A stretch of 64,000 nt of DNA from Salvator merianae. Taxonomy: Eukaryota > Chordata > Lepidosauria > Squamata > Teiidae. Made by a program: the position numbers and the translations under genes. Shown here piece after piece: positions 32,553 to 42,945 of this stretch. Under the pieces are notes generated by a model. It made no database searches. It was given only the letters and a program-made list of their open reading frames with translations, and was not told the origin of the DNA. Each line of letters starts with the position of its first letter. Positions within the stretch are counted from its first letter, which is position 1. The stretch covers positions 54,424,839 through 54,488,838 of the forward strand of contig QVOM02000126.1 of NCBI GenBank assembly GCA_003586115.2. The letters are read 5' to 3'.

Positions 32553-35274
32553 ATGTCAGAAAATGTATTATGGGATGCTTTTAAAGCAACAATTAGAGGG
32601 CAGTGTATATCACTGGGGATTTTACAAAGAAGAATATGGAAAAGAAATAGGGAAGTGTTATTAAATAAAGTAAATGAGTCACAGTTGAAATATATACAAA
32701 ATAAGACAAGAAGAAACAGGCAAGACTGGGAGAAAAATAAAAAAGAGTTAGAAAATTATGATATTGTTAAGTGTAGTAAGAAATGGGCTCTGATTGAAAA
32801 TGAGTATAAGAGCTGGGATATACAAGCAATGAAAAGAATTTCAAAAATTATTAGGAAGAAGAAGGAAAAAAGAATAATTAATAAATGACAAAATTTAGAG
32901 GGAGAATTAAAGGTTAAGAATAAGGAAATAGTAGAAATAATGGCTAAATATTATGAAAATCTGTATAAGGGAGATAGAATTCAAGACTTTTATGGACTAT
33001 CGACAGAACATTAACAGAAGAGCAGAAGGTGAGATTAAATGCAGATATAACCCAGCGGAAAATAGAAGAGGTAATTCAAGGTCTAAAACCTGTTAAGTCT
33101 CCTGGTCCTGATGGGTTTACAGCTATTTTCCATAAAATTTTTATAAAACTATTAGTACCTCAGATGCAAATTCTTTTTAATGATATATTCAATAATAGAA
33201 TAAAACCAGATTCTTGGATTAAGATAGAAATAATTACAATATTAAAACCTCAAAAAAATCCAGTAGACCCTGGCTCTTATCGACCAATTAGTTTGTCAAA
33301 CCAGGATTATAAAATATTTACCAAGGTTTCGACTAAAAGGTTAGAGGAAATTATTTCAAAAATACTAAAGGAGGATCAATATGGGTTCATTAAGAATAGA
33401 TATATTGGTGACCCTATAAGAAATTTAATTAATGTCATTTATCATGCTAAAAAACACAATAAAAAAGTAGGAATTTTGAAATTAGATGTGATGAAAGCAT
33501 TTGACTTAGTGAATCACCAATATTTATATAATGTATGTCAAAAGTTCGATATGGGGAATAAATTTTGTGAAGTAATTAAACATTTATATGAGGGATCCAC
33601 AGCATATGTTAAAATAAATGGAATTAGTTCGAGGCAGATAAGAATACTTAATGGGACAAAGCAGGGTTGTCCCCTTTCTCCTCTATTATTTGCTTTGGCA
33701 ATAGAACCATTGGCCAATGAAATTAGCAGGATAATAGGTGGCAGGGATATAAGGTTAAAGGGGAAGAAGTTAAAATAAATTTATTTGCAGATGATGCAGT
33801 GATAATCACCTAGGGAAATGGTAGCAGCAATGAGAAGTATTTTAGAAAAGTTTACTCAAATGTCAGGATTAAAAGAAAATATAACTAAATCAGAGATAAT
33901 GTTTTTTAATGCCCCACCTCAGGAGCAGATTGAAGTAAGAAGATGAACTGGATTAAAATTAGGAGTTAAAAAGATGAAGTATTTAGGGGTAATTCTTACA
34001 ACAAATAATAATAAATTATTTTATGAAAATTATAGGCAGTTATGGAAGAAAGTTAATGAACAGTGAAAACAAAAACAAAAAATGAAGGTAATGCCCATAC
34101 TGTCTAGAATAAGAGTGGTGAAAATGGTTATTATCCCAAGGATTTTGTATTTATTTCAAGTATTACCTGAAAAAGTAAGTATTAGGACATTGAAACAATG
34201 GGATAGTAAGATAAATAATTGGATTTTTAATAGAAAATGGCCAAGACTGAGGAAAATGGTATTAAATATGGGAATTCAGGAGGGAGGATGGTCTATTCCC
34301 ACTCTGGAGAAATATTATGTGGCTTTTCAAATAAAAAGATTAGTACAGTTAGAAGTTAAAACGGAAGAAAAATGGGTAAAAATAGAGGAAAAGATACATA
34401 ATTTAGAGAATAGTAGTTTAATGTGGAGTAAAATGCCAGAGAGAAAATATAGAGGGTTATATGGACCATTGAAACAAGTTATGGAAATTTGGAGAACCTA
34501 CCAACAGAAGCTAGCACCACAAATATCAAAATATACAACTATTGAATATATAAATAAGGAACAAGAGGTGATGGAAGAAAGACTATTATATCAATTAAAG
34601 GAAAATGGGTTTAAATATTTAAAGGATCTATATAATATTAGAGGGGAATGGTGTTGGGGAGAAGATGGCTAACTTATAATTCCTTGAGAAACTGGTCAGT
34701 AACTAATAACATGCATTTATTGATCTACAGACCATTGACGGAGATAGAGGAAATATTGGAAGAATGTTTGAAGGGATCAAAAGGTATAGGGAATAAAATA
34801 TATGGCTTATTAACAAATCAAAAGAATGAAATAATGGAAAGCATGTTTCAAATATGGCAGACAGATATTAATATTACGAGGGAAAATGTTGGGCAAAAAA
34901 TGAAGAAAATTAAAGATTTAAAGAATAATAGGGTACTAGAGATGATCCGGAAAATATTTTATAGATGGTGTAGGACACCAGCACAATTAGCACATATGAT
35001 ACCCACGATGTCACTGCAATGCTGGCATGGCTGTGGTCATAGGGGTACATATTTCCACCTTTGGTGGGAATGTGATATTATAAAAGTGTTTTGGATAGTT
35101 ATTCAGAATGAAATTAATGATATTTTAAATTTAAATTTGAATTTATCACCTGAACTAGGTTTTTTTGAAGTGACATCAGGGAGCATAAGTGAGGAAAAAC
35201 AGTATTTATTTGCTCAAATGATATTGGCAGCACAATCAACAATTGTACTGGGATGGAGGGAAAGTACTAAATAG
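32553..35274 (+). pseudogene. L1 ORF2 pseudogene (reverse transcriptase and C-terminal domain)
   Basis: Collinear frames cover most of L1 ORF2 after the endonuclease. A basic linker (32553-32888) ends in a stop. RT fingers start near 33029 and include KSPGPDGFTAIFHK, GSYRPISLSNQDYKI and QYGFIKNR. The catalytic A block reads KLDVMKAFD; the GTKQGCPLSPLLFA block follows. The LFADD motif at about 33778-33795 is in a different frame, showing a one-base shift near 33760. The thumb continues at 34082-34672 (LSRIRVVKMVIIPRILYLFQ). After another shift near 34665 a C-terminal domain follows to 35274, with a cysteine-histidine motif CWHGCGHRGTYFHLWWEC. Several disabling changes make it non-functional. 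Confidence 0.92.
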
Positions 35275-35659
35275 ACATTAAGTAACTGGTATAGGTACCT
35301 AATGGAACAATATTGATTTGATAAAATGCAGGAAATGAGATTTAAAAGTCAAGGTTTGAAATTGCTTTTCAAAACAGAGGAAAAATGGAAAGACTTATTG
35401 TATTTTTCCACAAGACCCCAAGCACCAGAAGAATTAAGAGAAGAAATAATAAGACTGACTCTTTGGTCCAGCTAAAAAGAAGGTGGATGAAGATGGAAGA
35501 AGTAATCTAATGTCGTCAACCTATGTGCCTAAGGGGTAGTTTGGTAGAGTGGTGGTGGGGCAGTCATTGTTTGATAGTTTGTTTCTCAATGTATTTTTTT
35601 TAGGCAGGGGAGCACTAAATTATTTCTTTATGTTGTCATTTTAATTCAAATAAAAAAAA

Positions 35660-35690
35660 TAATTTAAAAATAATAATAATAATAATTAAA
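35660..35690 (+). repeat. L1 3' tail with (AAT)n
   Basis: AT-rich tail ending in AAT units and an A run directly before the right target duplication. Confidence 0.8.
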
Positions 35691-35706
35691 AAAATGCATA
35701 GCTTAT
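35691..35706 (+). repeat. Right target-site duplication of the L1 insertion
   Basis: AAAATGCATAGCTTAT; pairs with 32536-32551. Confidence 0.85.
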
Positions 35707-37144
35707 GAAAAAAGAAATCTGTAAGGCTACAGAAATGTAATTTTATTTTGAATCTAAAATAGAAGTATCCAACTTTTAAAATTCTGTGATATGGTTAAAG
35801 ACATGCACAAGTCAAACCTGTTGTTAAATATTACTGAATTCAACTACATGCCGCAATTTAATTAGTTGATTTAGGAAGAATCAAGACAGTTGAAGAAAGA
35901 GCATGATAAGCAAACTTCTCTTCTCTCTGCACATTAAAGAATAACATTAACATCCTAATGTTATTCTTAAATCAGTGGAGATGTTTCATTCTCCACCTGT
36001 GATCTGGACAATGGGGGAGTCAGCAAAATAAGAAATGGACCATGGTGTTAGTAGCCATGTGCTGGCAGCGCTGGTTTAAGGAGAAAAAGATCTACCCAGA
36101 CTTGACATCTCCAGTGGACCTTCTAGATAAATGCTTTAAAAATAGAGGATTAACTCAAGAATTAACAGGCAGTAAGGCATAAAAACACTTCAGGACAGAG
36201 AATTCTTCAAAAACAAGTCAAGACATTTATTTAAAACACAACAAAGGCTCAAAATGTGGTAAAAAAAGTAGAGATGTCAAAATCGACAGTAAAAGACTAA
36301 TTGTCAATGGTAAAAAGCAAGCAGAGGCAGTAGAAAGGGTTCACTACTAGATATTCCATTGAGGAGACAGACTACAAAGACTAACAGAGTTTTTACTACA
36401 ATATGTGCAGTCTTTTGAGTCAATTTTGAAGTCAGAGGGAAAGAGAAGGGACTTAAATCAACCCTAAACACCCACAGAGAACCGTAAACAAGTGAGGATC
36501 ATACATGGATCTTGCCCTCCACCATGCTGAGGACTTTAAGAGCAAAGTTTCTGCTGCAATAATCCAGCAAGGTACAGAATTGTGCAAAATAGCAACATCA
36601 TGATTCTGGGGCTAGGCAGACAACAAAGTATCTTCTTCACGTAAAGCAACCTCAGTAAAGGCAGTGATCGAGGGAAAAGCCAAGTCCAGGCTATGGATTC
36701 ATTATTGCTTGAAGCAGCAATGCAAAACGGCAAGAGGCAGTGCTCAGGGCCCAGTTACTCAACAGCTAGCTTGGGGATGTGAAGGTGTCCTGATTACTAT
36801 ATCTGATGATGTTTTAGTGTGCAAGCAGAGGTACATCAGAGTTTCAAGCAAGTCTTTGTTAACAGGGAAGCTGGTAATCACTTGCCTGATTTGCATCTGG
36901 TTTGTCTGAGTTCTCTGCCTTTCCTGGCAGGAAAATGGGAGGGGGAACGAGGGATGTAGATACTTTCTTCCAAATGCACTTTTTTTTCAGGGCTTGACTG
37001 TTCATACAAAATGGACTTGACACTGGTCTGAGTCCCAGGATGCCTCTAGCTTATCTCCGTGTCTGCCTTATCGTCTTTTTCTTAGGAGGGAAGGCTGAAA
37101 TAAGTCCTTTCCTTATTCAGTCCTTTCCTTGTTAAATGGCTTGA
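35707..37144. other. Unassigned sequence, weak repeat A similarity
   Basis: At 36205-36245 the minus strand reads TTTTTGAAGAATTC after an AATAAA, weakly like repeat A at 15142-15170. A 13-bp palindrome lies around 35938-35972 (AAGAATAACATTA and its complement). Nothing else recognised. Confidence 0.4.
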
Positions 37145-37625
37145 AGAGGCTGTTAAGGAGACAGATAGAACTGCCTCCAGATGACAAGAGGAAAATACTG
37201 GATCTTGCCCAGATCCCTCAAATGCTTTTTACCATCCCTGCCAAATGGCACGGTGAAATTGTGGGGCAAGCCTGGGCCCTTACATTGTCTGGTTCTTGCT
37301 CCTGTGCTGCATCCAATGACAAAGACACCCCAAACTGTGCAAGCATCTGTCCCCATGCTTGCACAGTGTTTGTGCTTTTTCAGCCAGGTATTGCCTCTAC
37401 ACTTTTGCAGTGGGTATTACCTACATAAAGAATCCTGGGAGCAAGTGCCAGACAAGGTAAGGAATATCATTATGTGGAAAAGCCCGGGTTTGGTGTTATT
37501 CTTCCTGCAACATCCGTAGCCCAGGATTTCACCTCTATATCCCAGGATTATACTGGAATTGTCACGGATATGTTTGGCAATCCCAATATAGTGTTGGGGT
37601 AATCCTGGGTTTTAGACTCTGGATG
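37145..37625 (+). repeat. Dispersed repeat P, copy 1
   Basis: Shares with 41550-42010 and, reversed, with 47520-48345 an ordered series of blocks: CCAGATGACAAGAGGAAAAT, CCCTGCCAAATGGCA, TCCTGGGAGCAAG, a TATCATTATGTGGAAAA block, and CCCAGGATTATACTGGAATT. Its ends hold inverted TGC(A/C)TCCAGA words, suggesting a DNA-transposon derivative. No coding frame is conserved. Confidence 0.65.
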
Positions 37626-38583
37626 CAACCTAGGTCTCCTTGAGCAGTGGTGTCATGGCAGTGGCAGGCCCACCAACAGTGAGTGGGAGGAAAGGCTCCC
37701 AGAGCTCTTTCTTCCGTTTTGCTATTCAAGTGCTATAAGGAGTGTTAGTAACTGGATGGCAACTGGATGAGCCCACGTGGATGTCACACTCATCAAATGC
37801 ACCCAATGCACCATGAAGGATGTGGGATATGCAGTCCTTGCACCCTCACAATCCATTTGCAGAGCTATGAAGATACTGTGTAAAGAATGCTTCAGGTTAT
37901 TTCTTACCCTCTGCCTCCACATAGGTATCTTAGGGGTTATTTCAGTCAAAGATATGCAATCATATATTTAAGGCTCAATGAAGTTAAATTAATTAAAGAC
38001 TATATGATTATGCACTTGGTTGAATAGGTACAGATTGCTACAGTATGCTTAAATTTGAATTATTATCATATATTCTGTGATCACTTTTAGTAGTAGTAGT
38101 GGGAATGCAGTATTCTTGTTAAGATTCAATAGGATGAGTCAGCTGGTACAAACCTCTGACAATTGTTATATCATGCATTGCTGGAAGATTTGTTTTTTGT
38201 CTGCCCCCAAATTTGCCCATTAAGAAATCGAGATTCTGTTATTCCTGTGAATAACATGGCCACTCCTGACCTCACCTCAGAGTCCTTTGTATTCTTCTTC
38301 ATGGGAACTTCAGTACAAAGTCAAGGCTGATATGAATCTAAAGAGAAAAACAGAGCTTTGGATCTCTTTTGAAAGAGGCTTAGATGATGGCAATCGAAGA
38401 AACAAGATTACTAGTAGTGACCTTTCTACCGTGGAATAAAGCATCCATTAAGATCTACTTGTGGTAGATATTAACATCTTTTTAGAACCAGTTTTACATA
38501 CACAGAGAGAGAGATAGGGAGAGGAATAGAGGGATAGAGAGAGGACCTTTCCACACTTGCAACTAGTGTAGATCAAGTAGGGT
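37626..38583. other. Unassigned intergenic sequence
   Basis: No repeat or gene recognised apart from a short (TAG)n at 38089-38100 and a GA-rich run at 38502-38545. Confidence 0.4.
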
Positions 38584-39655
38584 TAGGGATGTGCACAAAA
38601 CTTCGTGCACTTCGAATTTCGCGCGAAGATGGCGTTTCCGCCATCTTCGCACGAAATGTGAAGACAAAAGGGGCTCGCGAATGCGAATGGCGAAGGTCCC
38701 AGCGACCTTCGAGACCTTCGCCATTTGTCGCGAGCTCCCTCTTTTTGGCCGTGAGAAGCTCCTGCATCAGTGCGTAGAAGCTTCACGCAGCCTAAAAGAG
38801 GGAGACCGATTGGAAACGTCAGAAAATCAATGCTGAATCCGATCACTAAAGTAGTGCTGCCTCTGTGACAGGCAGCACTTAACTTTAGCGATTGGATTCG
38901 GCATTGATTTTTCTCCATTTCCGATTGCTGTCTCTCATTCCCCCCCCCCCAGTCTGTCAGCATGCACACTGACAGTCTGGGGGGGGGTGAATGAGAGAGC
39001 GCTGCGTGACTGGAAATAGAGAAATCAAGGTGAAGGTCTTCCCTTCGCCTTGATTTCTCTTTTCCGATCACGCTCTCTCTCATTCCCCCCCCCCAGTCTG
39101 TCAGCGCACACACTGACAGACTGGGGGGGGGGAATGAGAGAGAGTGCTGCACGACCGGAAAGAGAGAAATCAAGGCAAAGGTCTTCCCTTCGCCTTGATT
39201 TCTCCGTTTCTGATCGCGCAGCGCTCTCTCATTCCCCCCCCAGTCTGTCAGTGTGCGCGCTGACAGACTGGGGGGGGAATGAGAGAGCGCTGCGCGATCG
39301 GAAACAGAGAAATCAAGGCGAAGGGAAGACCTTCGCCTTGATTTCTCTCTTTCTGATCGTGCTCTCTCTTATTCCCCCTAGTCTGTCAGTGTGCGCGCAC
39401 GACTGACAGGCTAGGGGGAATGAGAGAGCAATTGGAAACGGAGACAAATCAAGGCAAAGGGAAGACCTTTGTCGTGAAGGTCTTCCCTTCGCCTTGATTT
39501 GTCTCCGTTTCCCATCGGTCAGTCGCTGCGAAGATTTTCGACGCAAAAACGAAGGGCTCCCTTTTCGAGCCTCTCAATTTCATGCGAAAATGAAGCTCCC
39601 TTGCTTCGCAGCACTGTGAAGCGAAGAGGGGAAAGTGCCTTCGTGCACACCCCTA
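38584..39655. mobile_element. hAT-like element with internal hairpin array, copy B
   Basis: Ends TAGGGATGTGCACAAAAC and CCTTCGTGCACACCCCTA match those of 22093-22936. Flanks GTAGGGT (left) and GTAGGGGT (right) look like an 8-bp duplication with one base lost. The interior has four units of about 138-146 bp, each with an AGTCTGTCAG...CTGACAGACT dyad (near 38951, 39095, 39241, 39379) and an AATCAAGGCGAAGG-type dyad. The last about 120 bp also match copy A. Open frames here are by-products of the repeats. Confidence 0.88.
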
Positions 39656-40239
39656 GTAGGGGTCTACAGGCTTGCATATGCTGGTGGGGTTTAAGGGAAC
39701 CCATGCCATTCCTAGTAAGTTCCTTCCCAAAAGGATGGAGTGTACCTTGGGAGAGGGCACCCAAAATGACATCCTTGTCTGGTCTACTGGTAGAAATGTC
39801 CCCCCAGGAGCTCTGAAGTCCAGGAACATTCAGAGCCCCTACCCCCACTAGTTCTGAAGCTGGCATGTGTTTTGGGCTGGCATGTGGGTTGACACAGAAC
39901 TGTCTATCCCAAGGTGAATAGGTGTCCTTGTTCCATGATGGGAACAATCAATCTCAGCTTAGGACAGATTGCTTATCTCAGTAAAGGGCAGCCTGCCCTG
40001 TACCAGGGCACCAAAGGTCAGTGAAGGAATGGGTAGAGATAGAGAGGGAGGGAGAAAATGTTCAAAGTATTGTTGTTAGTGCTTTTGTTAGAAAAGTGTC
40101 CATTGCATATTTCATAGACTGTATCCAGACAAATATTTTAAAAGACCATCTCTGTGATGGGGAGGCTTTTATCCCTCTGCCTGAGATGGGAGGTGCACTG
40201 TTTAGATGGCTGATGTCTTCCAGCCCTTTGTGGCTGTGA
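39656..40239. other. Unassigned spacer
   Basis: Nothing recognised. Confidence 0.35.
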
Positions 40240-40400
40240 AGTTACAGAATTAAAGTTCCGCAGCATTAAAGTTATTGCTTGGCACAGTTCAGCACCAGAC
40301 TAGAAATGCCACTGGAAGTCAGCCATTTTCATTCCAATGCTAAATTGTATTGGATAGAAACTGCCTTAGTAATTCACCCACATTGCCTCTGTCACTCTGC
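40240..40400. repeat. Dispersed repeat R, copy 1
   Basis: GGCACAGTTCAGCACCAGAC followed about 50 bp later by AATGCTAAATTGTATTGGAT, an imperfect inverted pair. The second half is alike to 42465-42490 (GGTGCTAAATTGTGCTGTAT) and the first to 26330-26350. Probably the core of a palindromic MITE; ends not found. Confidence 0.45.
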
Positions 40401-40434
40401 ATGGTACTAGTAGGTTCATTCTACCCTCAGAGTC

Positions 40435-40491
40435 TCTCTCTCTCTCTCTCCCTCTCTCCCTCCATCCCTCCTTCTCTCCCTCTCTCTCTCC
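40435..40491 (+). repeat. (TC)n/(TCCC)n microsatellite
   Basis: Polypyrimidine tract of TC and TCCC units. Confidence 0.95.
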
Positions 40492-40719
40492 ATGCAGGAT
40501 GACTCTGAGGGAGGACTTTGTGTCTCAAGGGCATCATGCAGGCCCAGTGAGGTTGTATATGTTTCCCTGCTGGGTCCCAGGTGTGTTCCAGGAGCCTCCA
40601 ATATCTGCCATCTGTATGAAACCCTATTTGAACCATGATAGACTGTACTTTTACATTGCATTATTATGTTGTTTATGTTACTATTTTATATGATTACATT
40701 ACTTTACCTTTAGTAAAGG

Positions 40720-40835
40720 TAAAAATGATCCCAAGGGGAACTCCACTTCGGGTGATTATACAGACAGACCCATGTATAGTTCTTAGCAACATAGTAGTTT
40801 GCCATTGCCTTCCTATAAGAGATGCTGAGTGACCA
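40720..40835 (-). mobile_element. SINE fragment (minus)
   Basis: The reverse complement has GGCAATGGCAAACTACTATG and GCTAAGAAC, the body sequence shared by the SINEs at 47.4 and 55.3 kb. The tRNA head is not visible. Confidence 0.5.
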
Positions 40836-41549
40836 CATTCTAAAGTACAAGAAGCGAAGGCCCTTGAAGGAAGTCACAGCTGCCTAATCCTTAATAATTG
40901 ACTTTCTATTGCAAGAGTCAACTTTTCTGCCCCCGCCTTTTTTACAGCAAACTCTTTTAAACACTTTGCCTCATGCACCATCACCTCTCTGATCCTCTTT
41001 CTATTCATAACAAAGCTGAGAACCAAACACGAAGACATTTGGCTCAGTGATGGCCTTAAATGATCATCTTGCTGCACTACGCTAATATATGCAAAGTCAG
41101 GAATTTCATTTGTTATGAAATCACTGAATGTGGTAACCTTCTCAGTGGCGGCCTTACTTGCTAAACATTGCGAATCGTTGTGCTGGGTCCCTTGTAAACA
41201 AATGCCATGTATGCTGAATAAACCTAGAAATGTCAGGCAATGATTGTTAGGGTTGATATGTCATGTTTAGGGTCAATTTTCTATCAGGCATCTTCTTCTG
41301 TTTATAGTTCTAGTCACACAATTTACTTTCTCGGTGAGCTAATGGAGAAGACTATAATGAATCTGGACCAGCATATGCATGATATAGTACAGAATAACTA
41401 GCTTAAAAGGAAAAGAAAAGGAAAATGAATATTACAGTGAATTAAGCAAACTCTAATACATTTAATATGGCAATATAACAAAGATATGGCAATGTTGCCT
41501 GAGAATGTAGAAGCAACTACAATACTTCTCTTTTAAGATGAAGGCAAAA
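40836..41549. other. Unassigned spacer
   Basis: No recognised feature. Confidence 0.35.
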
Positions 41550-42010
41550 TAATGGCTTCCTCTAGATGCCAAAAGGAAAATGCAAGAGCTTGTTTGCATC
41601 TTGCAGTTGCCTCTCACTGTCCCTGCAAAATGGCAGGGCAACATCGTGGGACAAGTGTGGGCACTTCTCTGCCTACAGGCTCCTGCAGTGGTGAGGCAGC
41701 TATTTCCAGGTATTTTGGCAACACATGCACCAGTCCCACACATGCACAGTGGCCATTTTTGCCCCATTTTGGTCCTCTGTATGTCTAGAGATAATTTTAT
41801 TCAGGAAGGATCCTGCGAACAGGAAGCTTCCACACAGGTAGTTCATATCACTATTTGGGGAAAACCTGAGTGAGAGTTGATTTTTGCTGAATAGCAACAA
41901 TGTGGGATCCCACCCCTTTTTCCCAGGACTATGTTGGAATTGCAGTATATGTGTTGCAATCCCAACATAGCCCTAGAATAATCCTGCATTTGGTATGGGA
42001 CCAGACAGAA
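41550..42010 (+). repeat. Dispersed repeat P, copy 2
   Basis: Blocks shared with copy 1: CTAGATGCCAAAAGGAAAAT, CCCTGCAAAATGGCAGGGCA, a TATCACTATTTGGGGAAAAC block, and CCCAGGACTATGTTGGAATT followed by AATCCCAACATAG. Confidence 0.65.
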
Positions 42011-42424
42011 ATAATGTGGCCTTGATGACACCATTTGTCTACCTTGAAGCCCCATGCTGATAGTGATTGAGTGCTTTTGTGATCAAAGGTAGGATGAGGT
42101 AATACTTCCTGGAACCCTGCTGTGATGTAGACATCTATAGTATGCTGCATGAAGGGTATGTGAAGCTCTTTGAGCTAATGGTACCTAGCCAACATCCTTT
42201 TTTGATGCACATAATTCACCTGCTTGCTGTCTCTACATGAAATATCTTTGGACCGGTTGCTTCAGAACTCTGTTAACAATTTTTGTCCTTGAGTCTGATT
42301 GGTACTGATTGTGTCTTAATAGTGAACAGTTCAGTGAAAGCACTGACACAGGCTACATCTGCATGGGCATGAAAAAAAGTTGCCTGAGGGGCCAGATATC
42401 AAGGCTCCATCCCAAAGGCAGGAG
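42011..42424. other. Unassigned spacer
   Basis: No recognised feature. Confidence 0.35.
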
Positions 42425-42540
42425 GTGAACCATTTTCATTTTTCTGGAAGTTGGCTCTTTTCTTCCTGGTGCTAAATTGTGCTGTATAGAAATTTTCCCC
42501 GGTAATTTGCCACTACCATGGTTGTCACTTTACACAGTGG
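42425..42540. repeat. Dispersed repeat R, copy 2
   Basis: GGTGCTAAATTGTGCTGTAT matches the second arm of copy 1 at 40240-40400 and its flank TAGAAA(C/T)T is shared. Confidence 0.4.
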
Positions 42541-42764
42541 TGGCAGGGCTGACTAAAGGCAAAATTCACATTCAGAGTTCAGTATCACACAACTTACTTA
42601 TAACTAGCTTCCAAGGCAAATTTCATGTTTCAGAAGTGAGCTACAGATCCAATGAGGACAGAGACATGCTTGCTGGGCTCCAGGGATGCTCTGAAAACAT
42701 CCCATTTCTACAGTGTGGATGCAGTCACAGTGCACACCAGCTGTACAAAAGACTAACATCACGT

Positions 42765-42945
42765 TAGAGACAATAAAAATGGTGCTGAAAATAAAACTGC
42801 CATTCTGATAATGTCCCTATACAAATCACTGGTACAACTGTACTTAGGATACTAAGTACAGTTTTGATTACCACATCTTAAAAACGATATGGCAGTATTA
42901 GAAAAGAGACAACTAAAATTATCAAGTGATATGAAAATAATTGAA
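42765..42945 (+). mobile_element. LINE fragment, reverse transcriptase thumb region
   Basis: Translates in one frame with one or two stops to MSLYKSLVQLYLGY, VQF, LPHLKNDMAVLEKRQ, which follows the phrase (LYKSLVRP.LEY..QFW.P..KKDI..LEK.Q) found at the C-terminal side of CR1/jockey-group reverse transcriptases. About 180 bp remain, so the exact clade is undecided. Confidence 0.6.

Larger units (their letters stand above)
32552..35690 (+). mobile_element. L1-clade LINE, 5'-truncated insertion
   Basis: A 3.1-kb strongly A-rich insertion bounded by a 16-bp target duplication with one mismatch. It begins within the ORF2 region before the reverse transcriptase and ends with a short 3' UTR and an AT-rich tail containing about six AAT units. 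The plus-strand A bias, the long duplication and the A-rich 3' end are typical of target-primed L1 insertion. ORF1 and the endonuclease are absent, so it arrived truncated. Confidence 0.93.

Noticed and set aside
42838..42866. Short palindrome CTGTACTTAG/CTAAGTACAG as an operator-like site
   Set aside because: It lies inside a decayed LINE reading frame and most likely arose by chance substitution.
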